In this document: one piece after another, positions 23,901-33,400 of the stretch | Layout: each line of letters begins with the position of its first letter | Position numbering within the stretch: position 1 is the stretch's first letter | Assembly: GCF_029633865.1 (NCBI RefSeq) | Contig: NC_079212.1 | Coordinates: 150,165,599 to 150,229,598 of the forward strand | DNA from: Lampris incognitus | Lineage: Eukaryota > Chordata > Actinopteri > Lampriformes > Lampridae | Reading direction: 5' to 3' | DNA: 64,000 nucleotides | The notes under the pieces: model-generated | Databases searched by the model: none | What the model was told of the DNA's origin: nothing | What the model saw: only the letters and a program-made list of their open reading frames with translations | Made by a program: the position numbers and the translations under genes

Positions 23901-25953
23901 ACATTGTTTACTGCTCTTGTTTATGGCTCTTTACATGTACTTTACATACGGATGTTGTTTACTGCTCTTGTTTATGGCTCTTTACATGTACTTTACAAAT
24001 GGACGTTGTTTACGGCTCTTGTTTACTGCTCTTTACATACGGACGTTGTTTACTGCTCTTGTTTATGGCTCTTTACATACGGACGTTGTTTACTGCTGTT
24101 GTTTACGGCTCTTTACATACGGACGTTGTTTACTGCTGTTGTTTACGGCTCTTTACATACGGACGTTGTTTACTGCTCTTGTTTACGGCTCTTTACAAAC
24201 GGACGTTGTTTACTGCTCTTGTTTATGGCTCTTTACATACGGACGTTGTTTACGGCTCTTTACATACGGACGTTGTTTACTGCTCTCGTTTACGGCTCTT
24301 TACAAACGGACGTTGTTTACGGCTCTTTACATACGGACGTTGTTTACTGCTCTTGTTTATGGCTCTTTACATGTACTTTACAAATGGACGTTGTTTACTG
24401 CTCTTGTTTACTGCTCTTTACATACGGACGTTGTTTACTGCTCTTGTTTACGACTCTTTACGAACGGACGTTGTTTACTGCTCTTGTTTACTGCTCTTTA
24501 CATACGGACGTTGTTTACTGCTCTTGTTTATGGCTCTTTACAAATGGACGTTGTTTACTGCTCTTGTTTACTGCTCTTTACATACGGACGTTGTTTACTG
24601 CTCTTGTTTACTGCTCTTTACAAACGGACATTGTTTACTGCTCTTGTTTATGGCTCTTTACATACGGATGTTGTTTACTGCTCTTGTTTACGGCTCTTTA
24701 CAAACGGACGTTGTTTACTGCTCTTGTTTACGGCTCTTTACATACGGATGTTGTTTACTGCTCTTGTTTATGGCTCTTTACATGTACTTTACAAATGGAC
24801 GTTGTTTACTGCTCTTGTTTACTGCTCTTTACATACGGACGTTGTTTACTGCTCTTGTTTACGGCTCTTTACGAACGGACGTTGTTTACTGCTCTTGTTT
24901 ACTGCTCTTTACATACGGACGTTGTTTACTGCTCTTGTTTATGGCTCTTTACAAATGGACGTTGTTTACTGCTCTTGTTTACTGCTCTTTACATACGGAC
25001 GTTGTTTACTGCTCTTGTTTATGGCTCTTTACAAACGGACGTTGTTTACTGCTCTTGTTTATGGCTCTTTACATACGGATGTTGTTTACTGCTCTTGTTT
25101 ACGGCTCTTTACAAACGGACGTTGTTTACGGCTCTTTACATACGGATGTTGTTTACTGCTCTTGTTTATGGCTCTTTACATGTACTTTACAAATGGACGT
25201 TGTTTACTGCTCTTTACATACGGACGTTGTTTACTGCTCTTGTTTACTGCTCTTTACGAACGGACATTGTTTACTGCTCTTGTTTACTGCTCTTTACATA
25301 CGGACGTTGTTTACTGCTCTTGTTTACTGCTCTTTACAAACGGACATTGTTTACTGCTCTTGTTTACTGCTCTTTACATATGGACGTTGTTTACTGCTCT
25401 TGTTTACTGCTCTTTACAAACGGACGTTGTTTACTGCTCTTGTTTACTGCTCTTTACGAACGGTCATTGTTTACTGCTCTTGTTTATGGCTCTTTACATG
25501 TACTTTACAAATGGACGTTGTTTACTGCTCTTTACGAACGGACGTTGTTTACTGCTCTTGTTTACTGCTCTTTACGAACGGACATTGTTTACTGCTCTTG
25601 TTTATGGCTCTTTACGAACGGACATTGTTTACTGCTCTTGTTTATGGCTCTTTACATGTACTTTACAAATGGACGTTGTTTACTGCTCTTTACGAACGGA
25701 CGTTGTTTACTGCTTTTGTTTACTGCTCTTTACATACGGACGTTGTTTACTGCTCTTGTTTACTGCTCTTTACGAACGGACATTGTTTACTGCTCTTGTT
25801 TATGGCTCTTTACATGTACTTTACAAATGGACGTTGTTTACTGCTCTTTACGAACGGACGTTGTTTACTGCTCTTGTTTACTGCTCTTTACGAACGGACA
25901 TTGTTTACTGCTCGTTTACTGCTCTTTACGAACGGACATTGTTTACTGCTCTT
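17985..25953. repeat. Giant 40-bp minisatellite, about 195 units
   Basis: The unit is made of CTTTACATACGGACGTTGTT and TACTGCTCTTGTTTATGGCT (40 bp). Variants carry an extra TGTACTTTACA (51 bp), lack the CTTGTTTACTG segment, or swap GGACG/GGATG/GGACA and TATGGC/TACTGC/TACGGC. No stop occurs in any plus frame of the common unit, and 40 is 1 mod 3, so all three frames stay open; this gives frames of up to 1879 codons (20322-25961) that are not genes. Internal blocks are duplicated, for example with a 935-bp offset. The array lies between the two mkrn2os-type genes. Confidence 0.98.
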
Positions 25954-26445
25954 GCCCATGAGACTTAATCATGTACACCTGTGAACCTGTTATGAACACA
26001 TGACACTGACACATGGTTTGTCATTTTATTTTCCCATACTCCTCAGGCACGGGGGTTCATCTGTTGTTTTGTCTGTTCTGTCTGTTTTGCATTTCTTCTA
26101 AAACTATAAAATGTGGAGATATTTGTTACTATTGGATACTGTATTTGTACCTACATCTCCAATAAAAATACTTCTGAAAAAAATAAACCTCACCGCCTGT
26201 AATTCAGTGTTTACGGATGTTCACACGTATGAGAAACGGCTGCCTGTTTCCACAGCAGATCAGTAAGCTGAGTCTGCTGGTGTGTTCTGACTGGTTACCA
26301 GTCAGTCAGTCGGTCAGTGTCTCCGGTCACCTGCTCCATGTGTAATGGAGGCTCATGTTCTGTCCATGCCAGCTGATATTTGGCTGAGTTATTTCCACAG
26401 GCTGAGAACACCTTTGCAAATACCAGCAGCTTCATGACTCCACCT
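25954..26445 (-). other. Presumed 3' UTR and downstream region of mkrn2os
   Basis: Non-repetitive sequence just downstream of the mkrn2os stop on the minus strand. The plus strand here also carries CAATAAAAATACTTC and AAAAAAATAAACC (about 26160-26190), which could be a decayed LINE 3' tail, but I cannot confirm this. Confidence 0.5.
26025..26030 (-). terminator. Candidate polyadenylation signal of mkrn2os
   Basis: TTTATT on the plus strand is AATAAA on the minus strand, about 415 bases past the mkrn2os stop codon, a plausible 3' UTR length. It is the clearest minus-strand AATAAA I noticed before the minisatellite. Confidence 0.45.
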
Positions 26446-26755
26446 CTAGTACAGCTGTTCTGCTTCGTGGACAGGGCGGCCCGTATCTGGTTCAGGCTCG
26501 GCTGGTGTGGACTCAGAAGACTTTCCAGGCGGCGTTTCGCTGTGTACTGTACATGCAGTGCTGTAGTATCCGTGCTGTCTGATGTGCTGGCAGAGCGACA
26601 GATACTTAGAGGAAGCTGCCATCCTGGGCAGGATGTGTCGGAGGGTAAAGGCGTCTGGGCAAACAGGCTCCTGGCCCTCTAATCTCCTCAGATGGTTGAT
26701 GAAACCCAGAGCAAAACCGTAGCAACAGGAGCCAAACTCCCTCTCCACCAGGAAG
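26446..26755 (-). CDS. mkrn2os: mkrn2os coding exon 4 (last)
   Basis: 310 nt, acceptor TTTCTCTTCAG|CTTCCTGG. The 96-nt intron before it is short. It encodes SFLVEREFGSCCYGFAL, HILPRMAASSKYLSLCQHIR and QHGYYSTAC, ending in a TAG at 26446-26448. The last 30 or so residues are a low-complexity polar tail. Confidence 0.9.
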
Positions 26756-29700
26756 CTGAAGAGAAATAACAGAAGACTGTTACCTAACTCTTCTGTGTAC
26801 CCTCATCTGCTTGGTGTCATTCAGTATTCAAATGAAAAGCTTCAACAAGACCTGTCTGGCGTCCATGTGTTCAAAGAAGCAAACATTTCCAGTTGGCTGT
26901 CCCAGTACTTCCTGAAGCTCACACTGGTGTTGCCAGGGGGCTCCTGAAGAGCTGTGTTGTTGCTAGTGGCAATCAGACTGGAGCTGCAGTTGTCAGGGGC
27001 GACCAGAGGTACTGTGAGACACTGCTCCCAGCCATGAGTTTGACTCTGAACCCCCAACTCTGTATAGCTGAACACTACACCTGCAGCACCACACCACAGA
27101 CACAACACTCTGAACACAGTACTACAGTAACACTCTGAACACAGTATTACAGTAACACTCTGAACACAGTATTACAGTAACACTCTGAACACAGTACTTC
27201 AGTAACACTCTGAACACAGCACTACAGTAACACTCTGAACACAGTACTACAGTAACACTCTGAACACAGCACTACAGTAACAATCTGAACACAGTATCAC
27301 AGTAACACTGAACACAGTGTCACAGTAACACTCTGAACACAGTGTCACAGTAACACTCTGAACACAGCACTACAGTAACACTCTGAACACAGTACTACAG
27401 TAACACTCTGAACACAGTACTATAGTAACACTCTGAACACTGTATCACAGTAACACTGTGAACACAGTATCACAGTAACACTCTGAACACAGTATCACAG
27501 TAACTAGGTGAACACAGTACTACAGTAACACTGTGAACACAGTACTACAGTAACACTCTGAACACAGTACTACAGTAACACTCTGAACACAGTATCACAG
27601 TAACACTGTGAACACAGTACTACAGTAACACTCTGAACACAGTATCACAGTAACACTGTGAACACAGTACTACAGTAACACTCTGAACACAGTAGTACAG
27701 TAACACTGTGAACACAGTACTACAGTAACACTCTGAACACAGTACTACAGTAACACCCTGAACACAGTACTACAGTAAAACTCTGAACACAGTACTATAG
27801 TAACACTCTGAACACAGTATCACAGTAACACTGTGAACACAGTACTACAGTAACACTCTGAACACAGTACTACAGTAACACTCTGAACACAGTATCACAG
27901 TAACACTGTGAACACAGTACTACAGTAACACTCTGAACACAGTATCACAGTAACACTCTGAACACAGTACTACAGTAACACTCTGAACACAGTAGTACAG
28001 TAACACTGTGAACACAGTACTACAGTAACACTCTGAATACAGTACTACAGTAACACTGTGAACACAGTACTACAGTAACACTCTCAACACAGTATCACAG
28101 TAACACTGTGAAGACAGTACTACAGTAACAGTGTGAACAAAGTACTACAGTAACACTGTGAACACAGTATCACAGTAACACTGTGAACACAGTAGTACAG
28201 TAACAGTGTGAAGACAGTATCACAGTAACACTGTGAATACAGTACTACAGTAACACTGTGAACACAGTACTACAGTAACAGTGTGAACAAAGTACTACAG
28301 TAACACTGTGAACACAGTATCACAGTAACACTGTGAACACAGTACTACAGTAACAGTGTGAACACAGTACTACAGTAACACTGAACACAGCATCACAGTA
28401 ACAGTGTGAACACAGTACTACAGTAACAGTGTGAACACAGTACTACAGTAACACTGTGAACACAGTATCACAGTAACACTCTGAATACAGTACTACAGTA
28501 ACACTGTGAACACAGTACTACAGTAACAGTGTGAACAAAGTACTACAGTAACACTGTGAACACAGTATCACAGTAACACTGTGAACACAGTACTACAGTA
28601 ACACTCTGAACACAGTACTACAGTAACACTGTGAAGACAGTACTACAGTAACAGTGTGAACACAGTACTACAGTAACACTGTGAACACAGTATCACAGTA
28701 ACAGTGTGAATACAGTAACAGTGTGAACACAGTACTACAGTAACACTCTGAAGACAGTACTACAGTAACACTGTGAACACAGTACTACAGTAACACTGTG
28801 AACACAGTACTACAGTAACACTCTGAATACAGTACTACAGTAACGCTGTGAACACAGTACTACAGTAACACTCTGAACACAGTACTACAGTAACACCCTG
28901 AACACAGTACTACAGTAACACTCTGAACACAGTACTACAGCAACACCCTGAACACAGTACTACAGTAACACTGTGAACACAGTATCACAGTAACACTGTG
29001 AACACAGTACTACAGTAACGCTCTGAATACAGTACTACAGTAACGCTGTGAACACAGTACTACAGTAACACTCTGAACACAGTACTACAGTAACACCCTG
29101 AACACAGTACTACAGTAACACTCTGAACACAGTACTACAGTAACACTGTGAACACAGTACTACAGTAACACTGTGAACACAGTACTACAGTAACAGTGTG
29201 AACACAGTACTACAGTAACACTGTGAACACAGTATCACAGTAACAGTGTGAACACAGTACTACAGTAACAGTGTGAACACAGTACTACAGTAACACTCTG
29301 AACACAGTACTACAGTAACACTGTGAACACAGTACTACAGTAACAGTGTGAACACAGTACTACAGTAACACTGTGAACACAGTATCACAGTAACAGTGTG
29401 AACACAGTACTACAGTAACAGTGTGAACACAGTAATACAGTAACAGTGTGAACACAGTACTACAGTAACAGTGTGAACACAGTATCACAGTAACACTGTG
29501 AACACAGTACTACAGTAACAGTGTGAAGACAGTACTACAGTAACACTGTGAACACAGTACTACAGTAACAGTGTGAACACAGTACTACAGTAACACTGTG
29601 AACACAGTACTACAGTAACAGTGTGAACACAGTACTACAGTAACACTGTGAACACAGTACTGCAGGACACAACACACCGTGTACCACTACATGCCACGTC

Positions 29701-30154
29701 TAGATGGGAGCCTGGGGAACCAGGGGCAGGAGAACAGTACAGCGGTCCGGACGGGACGAACCCAGCAAGTCACCTGTGGAGTTGGTGATGCCGACATGAA
29801 GCTCGGTGTTGCTCTGTTCACTGTGGAGAAGACAAAGATCCAAATGAAAAGAAAAGAAAAGAAAAAAGAAAGACGGGAAGTCTAACGGTTGGTTCGGTCG
29901 GACCTGATGAAGGCTGGTCCAAGCTGGCAGGCGACGACGAAGGCGCAGGTGGCGTCGTGTCCATTGCTGAAGGGGGGTAGAACCAGGACCGGGGCGTCAA
30001 CAAGTCCAAAGCTCACGGGCTCGTGGCAGACCGGACACCTGGCGGGGGGCTCTCTCACCTGTGAGCTCGCGGGTTGGTCCGGTTCCGGGTCCAGGTCGTT
30101 AAAGGTGTAAATGTTTCTCCCGCAGTGTCCGAACCTCAACACCCTGTTATCCAT
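26446..30154 (-). CDS. mkrn2os: MKRN2 opposite strand protein (complete gene, 4 coding exons)
   Basis: The coding exons on the minus strand are 29904-30154, 29774-29820, 26852-27080 and 26446-26755, for 837 nt or 278 residues. Phases agree at each junction (2, 1, 2) and every intron has GT and AG ends. The start MDNRVLRFGHCGRN at 30154 is the first ATG in the conserved frame. The protein keeps family blocks: ARCPVCHEP, PPFSNGH, ELHVGITN, GVVFSYTELGVQ, a GSCCYGFALGFINHL stretch and SSKYLSLCQHIRQHGYY. It has no signal peptide or obvious membrane segment. The paired CPVC motif suggests metal binding, which is inference. The molecular role of MKRN2OS is unknown. It starts about 270 bp from mkrn2 on the other strand. 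The C-terminus runs on in a Ser/Pro/Glu-rich tail. Confidence 0.9.
26852..27080 (-). CDS. mkrn2os: mkrn2os coding exon 3
   Basis: 229 nt. The acceptor GGTGCTGCAG|GTGTAG lies about 25-35 nt from the end of the 25-bp minisatellite; the donor is GACAG|GTCTTG. It encodes GVVFSYTELGVQSQTHGW and a WDSQLEMFASLNTWTPDR end, which match the middle of the family. Confidence 0.88.
27104..29665. repeat. 25-bp minisatellite in mkrn2os intron 2, about 100 units
   Basis: The unit is ACACTCTGAACACAGTACTA plus CAGTA (25 bp), with CTCTGAA/CTGTGAA/GTGTGAA and TACTAC/TATCAC variants. It fills almost the whole intron between exon 3 (27080) and exon 2 (29774). Confidence 0.97.
29774..29820 (-). CDS. mkrn2os: mkrn2os coding exon 2 (47-nt microexon)
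   Basis: A 47-nt exon between a strong acceptor (long T-rich tract then TCCACAG) and the donor ACAG|GTGACT. With the flanking phases it encodes SEQSNTELHVGITNSTG, and the LHVGITN core is characteristic of the family. The intron to exon 1 is only 83 nt. It is too short to show as an open frame on its own. Confidence 0.85.
29904..30154 (-). CDS. mkrn2os: mkrn2os coding exon 1
   Basis: 251 nt from ATG at 30154 to ATCAG|GTCCGA. The donor is weak at +3 to +4 (CC). Reading through would hit a TAG within a few codons, so splicing is needed. It encodes the CPVC...PPFSNGH domain and, compared with the orphan exon at 5138-5340, an extra acidic/proline segment (DLDPEPDQPASS). Confidence 0.88.
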
Positions 30155-30425
30155 GAGAGCCGCTCCGCTTGCCGACGTCACGGACGGTTGTTATACTGGA
30201 CGTTAAATAGGGAATATGGCAGCGCAGCGGCGGCGCGAGGGCAGCGCGTTCACGTAAAGGCTCGAGCCGAGTTCAAAACATCAGACGTTCCGACTTCCCG
30301 GCCCTGCGTGGCGTACGGAACGCTTTATCTGTGCATCCCGGAAGTTGGTCGGTCGGAGCTATTTCGAGGAGACACCTAACATGACAGCACATCGAGCGCT
30401 ACGCCAATGCTCGTGAGGGTTCAAG
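30155..30425. promoter_or_regulatory. Bidirectional promoter between mkrn2os and mkrn2
   Basis: The 271 bases between the two start codons are rich in CpG (for example GGCGGCGCGAGGGCAGCGCG near 30226-30250). They contain an ETS-type CCGGAAGT (30338-30345), a second inverted ACTTCCCG (about 30293-30300), and a CRE-like CGACGTCA (30173-30180). No TATA box in a convincing place is seen. This fits a CpG-island divergent promoter. The start sites cannot be fixed from sequence. Confidence 0.75.
30381..30416 (+). CDS. Upstream ORF in the mkrn2 leader (11 codons)
   Basis: ATG at 30381 with an A at -3 opens MTAHRALRQCS and stops at TGA 30414-30416, ten nt before the mkrn2 ATG. It is only real if transcription starts left of 30381. 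A second upstream ATG at 30407 is out of frame and overlaps the mkrn2 start. Confidence 0.4.
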   Translation: MTAHRALRQCS

Positions 30426-30451
30426 ATGAGCACCAAGCAAGTGACCTGCAG
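30426..30451 (+). CDS. mkrn2: mkrn2 coding exon 1
   Basis: 26 nt, ATGAGCACCAAGCAAGTGAC then CTGCAG|GTGAAT, ending in phase 2. It encodes MSTKQVTC plus two bases of an Arg codon. The A at -3 gives a fair start context. Confidence 0.9.
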
Positions 30452-33400
30452 GTGAATTTCCCAAGTCTTCGGCCACGCCAGGCTCGTCGTGTTGTGCTAC
30501 GCCCTCGCCCGTCCTCTATTCCCCCTCTCTCACGCCGCGCTTCAATCTGCGTCAGAGTCGTTAGCCGCATGCTAACGTGCCCGCCGCTGCACCGGGACGG
30601 CTGGGCTCTAATCTGGCTTCAGGACTAGCTAACCTCAGCCCGGGGTGCTCTGTGTTCACATAGTCTGGCTTGAGGACTAGCTAACTTCAGCCCGGGGTGC
30701 TCTGTGTTCACATAGTCTGGCTTCAGGACTAGCTAACCTCAGCCCGGGGTGCTCTGTGTTCACATAGTCTGGCTTCAGGACTAGCTAACCTCAGCCCGGG
30801 GTGCTCTGTGTTCACATAGTCTGGCTTCAGGACTAGCTAACCTCAGCCCGGGGTGCTCTGTGTTCACATAGTCTGGCTTCAGGACTAGCTAACCTCAGCC
30901 CGGGGTGCTCTGTGTTCACATAGTCTGGCTTCAGGACTAGCTAACCTCAGCCCGGGGTGCTCTGTGTTCACATAGTCTGGCTTCAGGACTAGCTAACCTC
31001 AGCCCGGGGTGCTCTGTGTTCACATAGTCTGGCTTCAGGACTAGCTAACCTCAGCCCGGGGTGCTCTGTGTTCACATAGTCTGGCTTCAGGACTAGCTAA
31101 CCTCAGCCCGGGGTGCTCTGTGTTCATATAGTCTGGCTTCAGGACTAGCTAACCTCAGCCCGGGGTGCTCTGTGTTCACATAATCTGGCTTCAGGACTAG
31201 CTAACCTCAGCCCGGGGTGCTCTGTGTTCACATAGTCTGGCTTCAGGACTAGCTAACCTCAGCCCGGGGTGCTCTGTGTTCACATAGTCTGGCTTCAGGA
31301 CTAGCTAACCTCAGCCCGGGGTGCTCTGTGTTCACATAGTCTGGCTTCAGGACTAGCTAACCTCAGCCCGGGGTGCTCTGTGTTCACATAGTCTGGCTTC
31401 AGGACTAGCTAACCTCAGCCCGGGGTGCTCTGTGTTCATATAGTCTGGCTTCAGGACTAGCTAACCTCAGCCCGGGGTGCTCTGTGTTTACATAGTCTGG
31501 CTTCAGGACTAGCTCACCTCAGCCCGGGGTGCTCTGTGTTCACATAATCTGGCTTGAGGACTAGGTAACCTCAGCCCGGGGTGCTCTGTGTTCACATAGT
31601 CTGGCTTCAGGACTAGCTAACCTCAGCCCGGGGTGCTCTGTGTTCACATAGTCTGGCTTCAGGACTAGCTAACCTCAGTCCGGGGTGCTCTGTGTTCACA
31701 TAGTCTGGCTTCAGGACTAGCTAACCTCAGCCCGGGGTGCTCTGTGTTCACATAGTGGTTCAGGCTCGGCAGTGAAAGCTGGCTGCAGCATAAAGGCTTC
31801 ATGTGGTTTCATACCGTATCCAAGTCTTGTAGCTGGACCGTTAATCGTAAACTAATATGTATCTGATTATAACCGGTGTGTTTACTACCCTAAGTATATG
31901 GACTGTGGGTTTTTAGTACACTAAGTACATGGACTGTGGGTTTTTAGTACACTTACTACATGGACTGTGGGTTTTTAGTACAGTAAATATGTGTACTGTG
32001 GGTTTTTAGTACACTAACTACATGGACTGTGGGTTTTTAGTACACTAACTACATGGACTGTGGGTTTTACAACAGTAAATACGTGTACTGTGGGTTTTTA
32101 CAACAGTAAATACGTGTACTGTGGGTTTTTACAACAGTAAATACGTGTACTGTGGGTTTTTAGGACAGTAAATACATGGACTGTTGGTTTTTAGAACAGT
32201 AAATACATGGACTGTGGGTTTTTAGTACACTAACTACATGGACTGTGGGTTTTTACAACAGTAAATACGTGTACTGTGGGTTTTTAGTACAGTAAATACG
32301 TGTACTGTGGGTTTTTACAACAGTAAATACGTGTACTGTTGGTTTTTAGTACACTAAATACACGGACTGTTGGTTTTTAGAACAGTAAATGCATTGAGTG
32401 TGGGTTTTTAGTACAGTAAATACATGGACTGTGGGTTTTTAGTACAGTAAATACATGGACTGTGGGTTTTTAGTACAGTAAATACATGGACTGTGGGTTT
32501 TTAGTACAGTAAATACATGGACTGTGGGTTTTTAGTACAGTAAATACATGAACTGGGGGTTTTTGGGACAGTAAATACATGGACTGTGGGTTTTTAGGAC
32601 AGTAAATACATGGACTGTGGGTTTTTAGAACAGTAAATACATGGACTGTGGGTTTTTAGTACAGTAAATACATGGACTGTGGGTTTTTAGTACAGTAAAT
32701 ACATGGACTGTGGGTCTTTAGTACAGTAAATACATGGACTGTGGGTTTTTAGGACAGTAAATACATGGACTGTGGGTGTTTAGTACAGTAAATACATGGA
32801 CTGTGGGTTTTTAGGACAGTAAATACATGGACTGTGGGTTTTTAGTACAGTAAATACATGGACTGTGGGTTTTTAGTACAGTAAATACATGGACTGTGGG
32901 TTTTTAGTACAGTAAATACATGGACTGTGGGTTTTTAGAACAGTAAATACATGGACTGTGGGTTTTTAGTACAGTAAATACATGGACTGTGGGTTTTTAG
33001 TACAGTAAATACATGGACTGTGGGTTTTTAGGACAGTAAATACATGGACTGTGGGTTTTTAGTACAGTAAATACATGGACTGTGGGTTTTTAGGACAGTA
33101 AATACATGGACTGTGGGTTTTTAGGACAGTAAATACATGGACTGTGGGTTTTTAGGACAGTAAATACATGGACTGTGGGTTTTTAGTACCGTAAATACAT
33201 GGACTGTGGGTTTTTAGTACAGTAAATACATGGACTGTGTGTTTTTAGTTCAGAAAATACATGGACTGTGGGTTTTTAGGACAGTAAATACATAGAATGT
33301 GTGTTTTTAGTACAGTAAATACATGAACTGTGGGTTTTTAGTTCAGTAAATACATGGACTGTGTGTTTTTAGTTCAGAAAATACATGGACTGTGGGTTTT

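Noticed and set aside
18182-25984. Very long plus-strand open frames (807, 1192, 1879, 1009 and 964 codons) encoding Leu/Cys-rich repeats
   Set aside because: All three frames are open over the same bases because the 40-bp unit lacks stops; no start context, no domain and no frame preference. Treated as minisatellite.
26140-26190. Plus-strand polyadenylation-like end (CAATAAAAATAC and A run)
   Set aside because: Could be a LINE tail, but there is no coding or 3' UTR match that I can support on the plus strand.
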